DNA of 64,000 nucleotides from CAVTLG01 sp963735495 (GCA_963735495.1 CAVTLG010000014.1:1196442-1260441); one strand, 5' to 3'; positions 36,468 to 45,805 are shown, counted from the first letter of the stretch. The notes: generated from the sequence alone by a model not told the origin. Program-made: numbers and translations.

Positions 36468-38227
36468 GAATCATCCGCCAATTGAGAATAGATGACAGGC
36501 GTAAAGCCTAATAATGTTAAAATTTCTTGCTGAAGCGAAGAAAGCGGCGTGATATGGCGTTGTATGAAACCAGGAGCACGAACGATGGTAAGCGTCACTT
36601 CATGGAAGGCTTCCAATAAGCGTTCCGCAGTCGGTTGATTCGTGCGACGTTTGGGATTTCCTGCGTAGAGTCCAGCAAGCTCTCCTTTCAGCTCTTGTAA
36701 ACGTTGACGAACGACCCCTTCCAACAGCGTTAAAACACGCAAAGCAATCGTCAACAAGCGCACTAATCCTACTCGATGATCATCACGTTGCACATAGAGA
36801 GGAGCCAATGAGAAAGGATGTCCTTTGAGGCGCCCGAAGCACCGCTCGACAAGATATTCATCATAATATGCCTCTACAGCTTGTTCTAAAGAAAGATATT
36901 CTTTTTCCTGATTCGTCACATACACACGCCAGCTCAGATGGCTTATCGTATACTCGAGGGATTTTTCCACTCGTGTACTCTTAATCGTAAAAAGGCTCTC
37001 TTGACGTGCTGAGGAGATTTTTCCTCTATAAGCACGAACCGGTATTTCCCGCTTTTCTTCATAAATAGCAATCTCTAATAAATCTTCCACGCGAAATATC
37101 TTTAACACCTCTTGTATGGCTCTCTCTACTTCCACACGTGTTTTTAGGCGCTGCTTTCCTTGCTTTCTCACCAATAGCTCCTGTATAGCTTGCTCTGCTT
37201 TTTCTAAGCGTTCTAGTAAAGAACGCTTCGCTCCTTCTGCTCCACCCATTGATTGAATCAGCAATCGACGTTCTGTCCATGCAGATATCTGCCCATCTCT
37301 CTCGCTATCCAGCTCTTGGATCATTTCATACCCCTGAGCAATACAAATATGCTCATTTTTCTCATTCACGCGTTCAACCTTTATAAGTGGCTCTCCGTTC
37401 TTTCTCAGGCTATCCACTTCTTGCTGGATTTGCTGTGATGAGATGTGTATGGCTGAAAGAGGGCATAAATAAAAATCTTTCGAGGATTGAATGGTAGCAC
37501 GTGTTTGAAATGCTGCCATCTTGCAATCCCCTATATACAACAACCCTTCTCTTTTCAGTCCTTCACGCACCCGCTTTATGATCGGCAGGTATACCGGGTC
37601 ATCTGCCTTTTCACCCGAAATCACTTCGGTCGCCAATGGCATTCCCAAAGGATCCAAACTGGCGAGCACCAGTTTGAGTTGTGGCAGGTCAGGTCGATGG
37701 TCTTTGCTGTGCCCGAATTGCAGTAATCCCTGCTCATTCACTTCAGCATAACTCATGACGCTCGTTGTATCAACACGTATGCGTGCTTTTTGCATATCAT
37801 ACACTCGCACCAGGCTTCCCATCAAATCCTGTTCAAAGGCCGTCCAATTGATATCACTGCTTAGAGCATGTAAAACATCTGCAAGACGATCATCTGTCAT
37901 ATCTCGTGGTTCAAGCGTCTTCAATCCGCAGCCACGTAGTATTTCTTTTCGTCGCATTGCCCACTCTTGTACATGGTGCATTTTATGATCCGCTTCTGAA
38001 AGGATATGGGAGAGCCAGACCATCGTCACGTTTCCTACGCTTAATCCCTTCCGATTGCCATGAACTGGGATATGCTTATCTAGCAGCTCAGATATATTCA
38101 TGCGCTGCATGTGTGCTAGTAATAGCGCAATATCATCTACACGTTCAGTTTCAATGTTCAATGTCTCTTTCATGCTTGTAGTGTATTACAATTTTGAAAT
38201 CTCGTCAAAATTTGAGCGAACCATGAG
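36434..38227 (-). mobile_element. IS1634-family insertion sequence
   Basis: About 1.79 kb. Both ends, read inwards, begin CTCATGGTTCGCTCA (36434-36448; complement of 38213-38227), a perfect 15-bp match that then weakens. The flanks (AATAT on the left, TCGTG on the right) show no target duplication. This suggests a rearrangement at the element, or that flanking DNA was deleted. The left end supplies the stop codon of the exonuclease-helicase gene, and the right end cuts the DTT-repeat tail gene. Confidence 0.85.
36464..38173 (-). CDS. IS1634-family transposase (DUF4277-type N-terminus)
   Basis: The intact frame is 569 residues, the usual length for this family. The N-terminal DUF4277-like part reads ETERVDDIALLLAHMQRMNISELLDKHIPVHGNRKGLSVG. 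The DDE residues appear in VDTTSVMSYAEV, YIGDCKMAAFQT and the late YDEYLVERCFGRLKGHP glutamate region. The start at 38173 sits 54 bases inside the right inverted repeat and the stop 30 bases inside the left end, so gene and element boundaries agree. There is no sign of frameshift, so it could still be active. It runs against the exonuclease-helicase gene, overlapping its last codons by 4 bases. Confidence 0.93.
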   Translation of the reverse strand: MKETLNIETERVDDIALLLAHMQRMNISELLDKHIPVHGNRKGLSVGNVTMVWLSHILSEADHKMHHVQEWAMRRKEILRGCGLKTLEPRDMTDDRLADVLHALSSDINWTAFEQDLMGSLVRVYDMQKARIRVDTTSVMSYAEVNEQGLLQFGHSKDHRPDLPQLKLVLASLDPLGMPLATEVISGEKADDPVYLPIIKRVREGLKREGLLYIGDCKMAAFQTRATIQSSKDFYLCPLSAIHISSQQIQQEVDSLRKNGEPLIKVERVNEKNEHICIAQGYEMIQELDSERDGQISAWTERRLLIQSMGGAEGAKRSLLERLEKAEQAIQELLVRKQGKQRLKTRVEVERAIQEVLKIFRVEDLLEIAIYEEKREIPVRAYRGKISSARQESLFTIKSTRVEKSLEYTISHLSWRVYVTNQEKEYLSLEQAVEAYYDEYLVERCFGRLKGHPFSLAPLYVQRDDHRVGLVRLLTIALRVLTLLEGVVRQRLQELKGELAGLYAGNPKRRTNQPTAERLLEAFHEVTLTIVRAPGFIQRHITPLSSLQQEILTLLGFTPVIYSQLADDS

Positions 38228-38455
38228 TCGTGTCATGCCACTTGTCGCCTTTGCCCCTGCTGTCGTGTCGTCTGTCGTGCTCGTGCCAGAACGTGTCGTG
38301 TCGCCTTCCTTCTGTGGAAGGTGTCGTGTCGTGTCGCTCGTTCTGGCAGTACCAGAGGATGTCCTGTCGCTTGCCGCTTTTTCCTCTGCTGTCGTGTTCC
38401 AGGGCGAGCATGTTGTATTATCTGCCCTGATTGTGCCAGGGGAGGTTGTGTCACG
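38228..38455 (-). pseudogene. Displaced 3' part of the DTT-tail membrane protein gene
   Basis: In the minus frame this encodes RDTTSPGTIRADNTT...SDRTSSGTARTSDTTRHLPQKEGDTT, the same low-complexity tail as the gene ending at 43616. It is joined in phase to that gene if the ISKra4 element (38465-43615) and one 9-bp target copy are removed. On the other side the frame runs into the IS1634 end, where the last residues (NFDEISKL) are IS sequence. The original C-terminus is therefore lost. Confidence 0.8.
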
Positions 38456-38576
38456 TTTCTCGTGGGGTGCCCCATAGCTTTTTGCATTCCAGCCAAGCAT
38501 GAGTTTATCGGGGAGAGACCAGTGCACAAGGAACGTGGTACGATAGATCCATCAAGAAGAGGGGAGCAGAAAGCCG

Positions 38577-40311
38577 ATGGATGACCAGGACTTACGGCAA
38601 ATGAGTACCGAGATCCTGACGGAGATCAAAGCATGGCGCAGAGCCAATCCCAGAGCGACGTATGTGCAGATCGAAGACGAGGTCCACACGCGCATGATGC
38701 AATTGGAAGCCAGACTCATAGAAAATGCCATGGAGGAGAGTCCGAGCCGGGAGTGGGGAAGAGGGTCGAAGCACGAAGCGGTGGTGTGTCCCACCTGTGC
38801 CACGCCCTTGCAGGCGCGAGGCAAACACAAGCGAACCTTACAGGGAAATGGAGGAGAAGAGGTGATGCTCTCCCGAACCTACGGGACCTGCTCCACATGT
38901 GGGGAAGGTCTTTTTCCCCCTCGATGAGGAATTGGGGTTACTGCCAGGGAAGCTCGCGCCACGCCAATACGAACATCTGGTACACTTAGCCTGTTTCATG
39001 CCCTTTGAAAAAGTTGTGCAGATGATGGAAGAACTGGTTTCAGTGCAGATGCACGAAGAAACAGTCCGTCGACTCACCGAGCAGGCCGGGAGCTGGATGG
39101 AAGCCGTGCAGACAGCGGAAGCCCAGGCGGATGATGAGCCAGAGTCACAAGAGGAGCTCCCGCTGCAACGATGCGTCTTCAGTGCCGATGGGGCGATGAT
39201 TTCGCTGGTCCACAAACAATGGGTAGAAACGCGCACGGTCGCCATTGGTGAGCCACAAGAGAAACGCAATGCCCAGGGAGAACGAGAGATCCATGTCGGT
39301 TCTCTCTCCTATTTTTCCAGGCTCACGGATGCGTCGACGTTTACCGATCTGGCAGCCGTGGAGATGCGGCGGCGCAAGGTGGCACAGGCAAAGGAGGTCT
39401 GCGCGGTGATGGATGGAGCCGACTGGCTGCAAGCCTTTACGGAGAGACATCGGCCTGACGCAGTGCGTATCCTGGATTTTCCTCATGCCGGTGAACACAT
39501 TACCAAACTGCTGGAAGCCCTGGAGCAAGCCGAGATGCATTTTCCTCCTCAGATGCTTCATCGATGTTTGCATCTCCTCAAGCATCGAGGTCCCCGTGCT
39601 CTGCTGCGCATGGCTGATCGTCTGGGAAGTGAGCAGGCCCAACACAAAGGGGTCCCTGAGCATCTGGACTACCTGCAGAAACGAGAGGCATTGATGCACT
39701 ACCCCCAGTTCCGACGCAACGGCTGGCCGATTGGTTCTGGCATGGTGGAGAGCGCCAACAAGAATGTCGTCGAGGCTCGTCTCAAGGGAACTGGGATGCA
39801 TTGGCAACGTACGCAGGTCAATCCCATGCTGGCCTTGCGCACGGCGGTCTGTAATGACCGGTGGCGCGAAATGTGGCAAAAGGCGCTCGGGCACCAGCGA
39901 CAGCTTCAAGCCTTTCAACGGTCGGCGCGCGTGAGGCTCCGGGCACAGGCTTCCCTTGGGGTTGGCGGCAATCCATCCCGCCTGTCCTCCTCTCTTCCCC
40001 AATCTGCTGCTCTCTCTCAGGAAATCCCTCCTGCTGCCGCTTCCCACTCTGCATCGAAGACAGATGCGGCTTCTCTGCCGACCGCAACACCGTCCGGTTC
40101 CTGCCGCCGTTCCAGTCGGCGCAAACAGCAGACTGCCCGCAATCGGGTGAAATATTTCCCGCAAGGATCCTCTGAAGTCAACGCAGACGTGTGCCCGTGT
40201 GGAACGCCCTTGGTGCGTTTCAAGGGACACCGACCCAAAGCGTACTGCTCTGATCGCTGTCGCCAACGTGCGCGCCGCCTGCGACAGCAGTCCGATCTTG
40301 AAAAAGGGTAA
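38577..40311 (+). CDS. ISKra4-family transposase, two frames joined at T5C5
   Basis: ATG 38577 follows GGGGAG. The first 113 or so residues contain a C4 zinc ribbon (CPTCATPLQARG ... CSTCGEGLFP). At TTTTTCCCCC (38911-38920) the frame shifts: FPLDEELGLLPGKLAPRQYEHLVHLACFMPFEKV continues one base over, to 40311. The second part has the catalytic core (FSADGAMISL, AVMDGADWLQ, LDFPHAGEHI, and WPIGSGMVESANKNVVEARLKGTGMHW). A Cys-rich C-terminal segment follows (CPCGTPLVRFKGHRPKAYCSDRC). Removing one C restores a continuous protein of about 577 residues. The slippery run allows either programmed frameshifting or a mutation. The family is named from a Ktedonobacter element. Confidence 0.88.
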
Positions 40312-40460
40312 GTTTCTTCCCTTTGCCAAAGGGAGAGAGCACCCAGGGTTGTAGGCCTCTATCCATGCTTGGAACAAAAAATCGGAAGAGTAAAGCAACG
40401 CCCAGGTATTCCGTGTGGAGTATCTGGGCATGTCTCCGTCATTCTCCATTCCTCATTCCA

Positions 40461-42878
40461 TCACGTTTTGTCTCCTATAAAGATATGGATATTACAATCA
40501 CCATAGTCATCATTCCTGTGATTCCCTGCTAATCGTCTTCCATCAAGCCGAAGTCGGCAAGCCATGTCGGCAATTGCTGTACGTCCTTCGTAAACTTCAA
40601 GTTCCATCTCTCGAAATTCACCACGTATCCCCTCAAGGCCATCTTCCAAATCATCGCTCATCCATTCACGTCTCTGTAAATCTACCAGATTGCTCCCAAG
40701 CACTTTCATCTTTCGATATTTATCTGTCCATTCCTTCACATTGTCTTTCAACTGCGTATACTTCTTTTCCCACCTAGTAACTCGCTCATTCCACCCTTTC
40801 AGGTCAAATCCTGATAGATTCTCTTGAATTTGCTTTCGTCTACGAATTTCTTCTTCATCTCTTCTCACTTGTTCCGAATAAAGGCGTTCTAAACATGTTT
40901 TCAAATTTGCTATATCATTTACAAAATTTTTCGTATCTTTTGCTAAAATATTTCTGTCTTTGGACAAGTTCTTTCCCCGCATCTTAAGATCTTCTATGCG
41001 TTGGTAAAAAGCTGCACTGGGCTTTTCTCGACGTCTGACAACGTACATCTGTCGGCCACTACGCTCATCATAAAGATTCCGTATGTCCATATCATTCTTT
41101 TTATGATGGCTAGCACAAATCGATACAGCGGTGTGACCAGAAGAAATGCCAAATGCTCCCAACTCGGCGTACATGCAATTGAACAGTACAGGATCCTTCA
41201 CATCACGAGTGACTGTTCTATTGAGCAATCCACCAGAATTAATGACAATGTCTACTCCCTCTTGTGGTAAGCCGAGGTCACGTTTCATTTGCTCGGCATC
41301 AAAATCATAGGCATACATATCCCTCTCGATAGCGGAAGCCTTTACCTGCTCAGAATCTAACCTGCGAAAACGCTCATTCGCGAGATCGACATCCCCCCGG
41401 CTAAAATCAACCAGCTTGTATGTGATTTTTAGCTCTGGGAAGTCCTTCTGAATATCCTTGATGATACGCTCAGCGAGATCACCATTACCACCAGCGATAT
41501 CCAGGATCGTCACCTCTTTTTTGCCTCGCAGGGCAAGATGTTTAATGACACTCAGGGTATAATGAGCGATAGCAGGATGGATCAGCTCATAATAGGCCTT
41601 GTAATTGTCTTCGGAAAAACGCCAGTCATCGTCTTTGTTTTTCCAGTAGCTTTCTGCTAGCATCTTTCCCTCCAGTGCAGTGGTATCTTTCTCAAACTGT
41701 GTTCCTGATAAAAAAGGCGACACCAGTTCGATAGTTCTAAAGCCAATACTCTGCTGTTTCTCGTCTGCCTCTGATGTGTAATAGGATGATTTGTCCGTTG
41801 TAAGTTTTGAAGTGACATATCCAATATCTTCTGTAGTGATAGATTGAGCTTCTTTTATCTCATAACCCATTAATTCATGTATTTTATCCATCGTTTCTGA
41901 AGCGATAGGCTTGGTTTCTCCTGAAGTGATAGATTGAGCTTCTTCTGAAGCAGTAGGCTTGGCTTCTCCTGAAGTGATAGATTGAGCTTCTTCTGAAACG
42001 ATAGATTGATCATCTTCTGAAGCAATAGGCTTGGCTTCTCTTCTTGCGTACTGTATTACTTCAAAAGATTTTAAACGCTGTCCTCGATAGAACAGTGGAA
42101 GTGAAGAGAGATCGAGGATATATCGTACCTGAGGAAAGTTCTCTGGCGGTGCCCCCCACACCTCGGGAGGATTTTTTTCCTGCCAGTTTGCAGTACGCAA
42201 TGCCTCCTGGATCTCTGCACGCTTTTCACCAGTCCATTCTTGCCGTGGAGAGGCATGACCAGCATTAATCGTTATCTTTTCCCTGGAATCATCTCTGTCC
42301 TTTGTCCCTGAAAAGATAATGCTATCGGGATCTTGTAAAAGCCTCACCAGGCGCTCGTCCCGCCGAATGTGCCGAAACATATCGATCCGTAAGCGGGCAA
42401 TTCTTCGATGAATCTTGCGGCGGTCGATATAGGGAGAAGGATCGTCTAATTCCAAAAGATGGTCCATATAATCCCGAGCAAACTGAACGGCGCGGGCAGT
42501 TTGTACTCGCGTGCGGTAAAGATCATTATCGGGAAAAGAAGGATGGGATTCAGGAATATCATGTTCCAGCATGTCCATATATTCGTTTTCGAGGTCAGGA
42601 TCTGTCTGGAGCCGATCTATCACATCCAAAGTAAGCTTTAGTTTAGGTAAATCTGGAACATATCTACTAAGGAAAATCTCTGATATTCTCTGTTTGAGCG
42701 GGCTTAATGCACTATCACCGTATTCGCATCTCAATGAACCTTCTGGAGAGTCAAATTCTGAATGTTCTCCGGGATATTGGAACATTATATCACGGCGGAT
42801 GACGCCATACGGAGGGATTTGTTCTCCATGAGAAAATCGATTTTTTTCAGCGTCAATTTCTGCTATTAAGCGTTTCAT
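40461..42878 (-). CDS. Transposon passenger protein with a SAM-methyltransferase-like domain
   Basis: The frame is 805 residues and matches no family I know as a whole. The N-terminal ~280 residues are helical and charged. Residues about 285-340 contain imperfect repeats (EEAQSITSGEAKPIAS). A Rossmann-type region near residue 460 reads VTILDIAGGNGDLAERIIKD, with an acidic strand end (YKLVDFSRGDVDLANERF) and DIVINSGGLLNRTV: the order of SAM-binding motifs I-IV. The last ~170 residues are predicted coiled coil (KNFVNDIANLKTCLERLYSEQVRRDEEEIRRRKQ). No signal peptide. Its start overlaps the stop of the upstream passenger by 26 bases, so the pair is an operon. Modification of a host or phage molecule is plausible but unproven. 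Confidence 0.7.
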   Translation of the reverse strand: MKRLIAEIDAEKNRFSHGEQIPPYGVIRRDIMFQYPGEHSEFDSPEGSLRCEYGDSALSPLKQRISEIFLSRYVPDLPKLKLTLDVIDRLQTDPDLENEYMDMLEHDIPESHPSFPDNDLYRTRVQTARAVQFARDYMDHLLELDDPSPYIDRRKIHRRIARLRIDMFRHIRRDERLVRLLQDPDSIIFSGTKDRDDSREKITINAGHASPRQEWTGEKRAEIQEALRTANWQEKNPPEVWGAPPENFPQVRYILDLSSLPLFYRGQRLKSFEVIQYARREAKPIASEDDQSIVSEEAQSITSGEAKPTASEEAQSITSGETKPIASETMDKIHELMGYEIKEAQSITTEDIGYVTSKLTTDKSSYYTSEADEKQQSIGFRTIELVSPFLSGTQFEKDTTALEGKMLAESYWKNKDDDWRFSEDNYKAYYELIHPAIAHYTLSVIKHLALRGKKEVTILDIAGGNGDLAERIIKDIQKDFPELKITYKLVDFSRGDVDLANERFRRLDSEQVKASAIERDMYAYDFDAEQMKRDLGLPQEGVDIVINSGGLLNRTVTRDVKDPVLFNCMYAELGAFGISSGHTAVSICASHHKKNDMDIRNLYDERSGRQMYVVRRREKPSAAFYQRIEDLKMRGKNLSKDRNILAKDTKNFVNDIANLKTCLERLYSEQVRRDEEEIRRRKQIQENLSGFDLKGWNERVTRWEKKYTQLKDNVKEWTDKYRKMKVLGSNLVDLQRREWMSDDLEDGLEGIRGEFREMELEVYEGRTAIADMACRLRLDGRRLAGNHRNDDYGDCNIHIFIGDKT

Positions 42879-43443
42879 TGAATTCTACTGAATCTATAGA
42901 ACGCAAGGATGAATTATCATCATATTCGCTACTCAATGAACCTTCTTCAGAAGAAGGAGTGAACTTTTTTTCAGGACTCTGTCGAAGCGTCCTGAGATCG
43001 CTCACGTCAGCCCGTTTTCTAAGAGCCTGTGCTGGTCGACTCACGTGAAGCGTCCTTGGATCGCTCATGTCAGCCTGTGCTGGCCGACTCATGTGAAGCG
43101 TCCTTGGATCGCTCACGTCAGCCTGTGCTGGCTGACTAGCGCGAAACGTCCTGAGATTGCTCCTGGAAGGCTGTTTTCTCAGCCGCCTTTCACCAGACTT
43201 AGAAGATTGGGGGGGCGGCCATGAAGATTCAACCGCCGATCCTTCTCCCTTCCCGGCATATGCATCTCTATATTTGAGGACATTATTCCCCCCCTCACCC
43301 TGCGAGGAGAGAGGACGGCTATCTTTAGTCTCCCGAGGCCGAGACCATTCTCGGAGGAAATTGTGCCCATCTGCCGAAGTGGGTGTCACATCCGTGTGTC
43401 CTTGTTTCTCAGGGGGCAATTCTTCGCTTCTCTCTTTTGGCAT
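42853..43443 (-). CDS. Passenger protein with 16-residue tandem repeats, unknown function
   Basis: The start at ATG 43443 (MPKERSEELPPEKQ) is preferred because CGAGG lies just upstream. The open frame reaches 43593 inside the right inverted repeat, with another ATG at 43500. The protein (196 residues) is highly charged and disordered. At least three copies of a 16-residue unit, DPRTLHVSRPAQADVS, are encoded by 48-bp DNA repeats (about 43020-43150), followed by a Ser/Asp-rich end. It is translationally coupled to the methyltransferase-like gene. No known domain is seen; it could be a partner, substrate or inhibitor of it. Confidence 0.6.
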   Translation of the reverse strand: MPKERSEELPPEKQGHTDVTPTSADGHNFLREWSRPRETKDSRPLSSQGEGGNNVLKYRDAYAGKGEGSAVESSWPPPQSSKSGERRLRKQPSRSNLRTFRASQPAQADVSDPRTLHMSRPAQADMSDPRTLHVSRPAQALRKRADVSDLRTLRQSPEKKFTPSSEEGSLSSEYDDNSSLRSIDSVEFNETLNSRN

Positions 43444-43615
43444 CTTGTCCTCGTTGCACTGATACTCCTCTTTTGTTAGTATAGCAGACGTTTTTTTCAT
43501 GGACAGTACCAACGTCGTCCGAGGTGCGGAAACTGACCCTCGATAGCCCTTTTCCCCAATGTGGCTCTCCCTATTCTTCACGCTCCAGCACATTGCAAAA
43601 AGCTATGGGGGACCC

Positions 43616-44857
43616 TTTCTCGTGTGGAACAAGAGGGTGTTGTGTTGTGTCGCTTGTCGCTTTTGCCCCTGCTGTCGTGTCGCCTTCCTTCTGTGGAAGA
43701 TGTCGTGTCGTGTCGCTCGTTCTGGCAGTACCAGAGGATGTCCTGTCGCTTTCCTCTGGTGGAGCAACACGCTGTTGTGTCGTGTCATCTGTCTTCCCTG
43801 AGACTGGTGCTGTCGTGTCGCTTGTCGCTTTTTCCTCTGCTGTCGTCGTGTCGTCTGTCGTGCTGATGCCAGGGGATGTCGTGTCGCTCCTCTTCTGCGT
43901 GAAAGCCAGCCGTCGTGTCGTGCTGTCTTCCTGCTCCTCGGTAATGAGAACGGGTCGTGTCGCTTGCTGAGAGGAGGCACGCAATTCGGCCAGAATATCG
44001 GTGAGGAGATGCCTGGCCCCTTCTTCAATGGCCCGCTCGGCCTCTGGCTTTTCCAGGTAAGCCAGCACGTGTTGATGCACCGCCAGCGCCGACGTGAGCT
44101 TCGTTTCCTCGCGGATTGCCGTCTCCGTCAAGGCTCCCCCTCCAAAGCCTTCTCGAATTGCGTCTTCCTGCGCGTCCTTGTGAATTTCCGATGAGACGAA
44201 GGTTCCGGTGACGACCAGCGGAAAGAGAAGCGCCAGGACCAGGCTTTCCACTGGCCCAAGCCCGGCCAGGATCGTATGATAAAAGAGTCCGCCCGCAATC
44301 GCACTACACATCGCCCCCATGGAAGCCAGCGGCAAGGAAAACCGGCGCTGCCTGCGTTGCAGACGAGTCGCCAGCTGGCGCTTGTGTCGGTACTCCTGTT
44401 GGAGGAGGCGGCGCATCTGGCGATAGTGCCCGATGGCCTGTTTTCCATTCGGTTGTGCCAGATCTGGCACAGCGAGGGCCGCCAGGGCCTCACGCAGATC
44501 ATCTTCAAGCTGCTCTTCGATCTGACGAATGGCGCGATTGGCCAGACGGATGCGGATCAGTGACCCCAGTGTCAGCCCTTCAATCAGCAACGCTAGACCC
44601 AGGCCAATTATGCCTGCGGACAGCAAGAGCGGCCAGTTAAAGGGATAGCGCTCGGCGACCAGGGAGACCGTTCCTGCCACCACGGAGGCGGCTGACACCA
44701 TGAGCGCCAACAGATTCGCCCCGGAAAGCTGGATACCCACCAACTGGGTTGCCATCCGGTGCGTTTTCGCAATCCCCATATTCAAATGATCCAGACGGGC
44801 TTTTTTCGTTCGCCGTGCTAACTTTAGTGGCAGTGTGGGCGGTATGTGCCTACCCAT
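43616..44857 (-). pseudogene. Membrane protein with DTT-repeat tail, split by the ISKra4 element
   Basis: AAAGGAG precedes ATG 44857 by about 10 bases. The protein has two N-terminal hydrophobic segments (ANLLALMVSAASVVAGTVSLV; LLLSAGIIGLGLALLIEGLTL), a basic coiled linker (LLQQEYRHKRQLATRLQRRQRR), two more hydrophobic segments near residues 190-235, and then a Thr/Ser/Asp tail with repeated SDTT. Past 43616 the frame runs into the inverted repeat and stops at 43571. The native tail continues at 38455. Rejoined, it would exceed 500 residues. The function is not recognised; it is the last gene of the minus-strand operon with the ParB-methyltransferase. Confidence 0.75.
43640..43935. repeat. 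GTCGTGTCG short-motif cluster
   Basis: At least eight copies of GTCGTGTCG (coding strand CGACACGAC, read as D-T-T) occur at irregular 25-45 base spacing. About five more lie at 38228-38455 in the displaced half of the same gene. The array could be a low-complexity peptide only, or a repeated DNA-binding site. Confidence 0.6.
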
Positions 44858-45157
44858 AGCAAACGGACTCCTTTCACCATGGTGTCCAGCAATCGGTCGT
44901 TTCTTTGATAAACCAGGGAGAGAAGCATGATCTTGCCCGGTTCATCTGATCACACACACACGCGTGTCAGCAGCAAAAGCGGAAGAAGCGGCAAATGGAC
45001 TGGTGAACGGTTCACCAGCAGCTCTCTCACCAGCAATCCGCCTGCCAGGCCGCTCCTCGCGCTTTTTTCCCCTGTGGAGTACTGGAGAGCATACACGTAT
45101 CGAGAGCATGGTGTGACGGTTTCCGTGGAGGAAACGTGCGCCAGAGAGAGAGACGCG
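44858..45157. other. Intergenic stretch with a palindrome and a dispersed-repeat copy
   Basis: These 300 bases hold no supported gene. They contain the 19-bp palindrome CTGGTGAACGGTTCACCAG (45000-45018) and the rest of a repeat also present at 59591-59678. The long plus-strand frame crossing here is antisense to the conserved minus-strand gene. Confidence 0.55.
45000..45088 (+). repeat. Dispersed direct repeat, copy 1 (candidate attachment-like site)
   Basis: GGTGAACGGTTCACC is followed 43 bases later by GCTTTTTTC and GGAGTACTGGAGA. The same order, orientation and near-same spacing recur at 59591-59678. The two copies flank the excisionase/integrase segment. Confidence 0.5.
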
Positions 45158-45805
45158 TCAGATGCCTTCTTCCGGTCGTGGTTTCCGGTGTTGAAAACGC
45201 TCACGCAGCAAGCGGATATCGACCTCCGGTTTCAGCTCGTAATAGTCCCCCTCGAAGGTCACGAGAAAACAACGGCTGGGAACTGTTTTCACGATGCTAG
45301 AACGCGCAACCACGTACCCTTCGGTGCGGTTCTCGTCTCGCATCACCGAGCGTCCATACGCTGGGCGTGGCAGATGGGGAAGATAGGTTCCCCAGAACCA
45401 CTGCTTGAGGGGCGCAAACGGGAAGAGGAACAGCAGCAGGCCAACATCTTTGATCTCAAAGGCGTAGAGCAGGACATCGGCCTGACACGTCTTCATCCAC
45501 CCATCACTCTCGTGACCAGGATTGGTGCAGGAGCGGGTTTCGAGAAAAAAGGCGTCATGGGGTTGGTCACTTTCTGGCCAGGTGACCACCTTTTCTTCCA
45601 CGCCATAACTGAGAAAGCCCCCTCGCTGAATAACGGTATCGGTCTTGAGTTGCCGTTGGAGAATGTCCGAGAAGTGGCTTCTCGTGCTCTCTCCAATCGA
45701 GACAAACCGTCCATCATAACAATAATGCCGATAGAAGATATCCAACAGATGCCGATATTTTTTGACGCCAAAGGCATAGTTGTCTGGAAAAGCATGGGGA
45801 CTCAT
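45158..45805 (-). CDS. Conserved hypothetical protein, possible PD-(D/E)XK-like fold
   Basis: The protein is 215 residues from ATG 45805, whose first bases overlap the corrected stop of the ParB-methyltransferase gene (ATGA). The core reads GESTRSHFSDILQRQLKTDTVIQRGG, then FFLETRSCTNPGHESDGWMKTCQADVLLYAFE. The spaced acidic and polar residues (E-x-R, D-GWM, AD-LLYAF) recall restriction-endonuclease-like folds, but no full catalytic motif can be proven by eye. The end is basic with KPRPEEGI. Its neighbour modifies DNA, so a nuclease partner would make sense (inference). Confidence 0.65.
   Translation of the reverse strand: MSPHAFPDNYAFGVKKYRHLLDIFYRHYCYDGRFVSIGESTRSHFSDILQRQLKTDTVIQRGGFLSYGVEEKVVTWPESDQPHDAFFLETRSCTNPGHESDGWMKTCQADVLLYAFEIKDVGLLLFLFPFAPLKQWFWGTYLPHLPRPAYGRSVMRDENRTEGYVVARSSIVKTVPSRCFLVTFEGDYYELKPEVDIRLLRERFQHRKPRPEEGI

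Larger units (their letters stand above)
38465..43615 (+). mobile_element. ISKra4-family element with passenger genes (5151 bp)
   Basis: The left end (38465-38486) begins GGGTGCCCCATAGC and ends TTTTTGCA. The right end (43594-43615) is its complement with a single mismatch, giving 22-bp terminal inverted repeats. Both ends are flanked by the same 9 bases TTTCTCGTG (38456-38464 and 43616-43624), a target duplication. Inside are a plus-strand transposase at the left and two minus-strand genes of unknown function at the right. The passenger DNA looks AT-richer than its surroundings. No further copy of the terminal repeat was seen between transposase and passengers, so all three genes move as one unit. 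Confidence 0.85.

Noticed and set aside
39145..40449. 434-codon minus-strand frame
   Set aside because: It is the shadow of the ISKra4 transposase on the other strand; no domain is recognisable.
42990..43160. CRISPR-like 48-bp repeats
   Set aside because: They are continuous coding repeats in phase with a protein, with no unique spacers and no cas genes.
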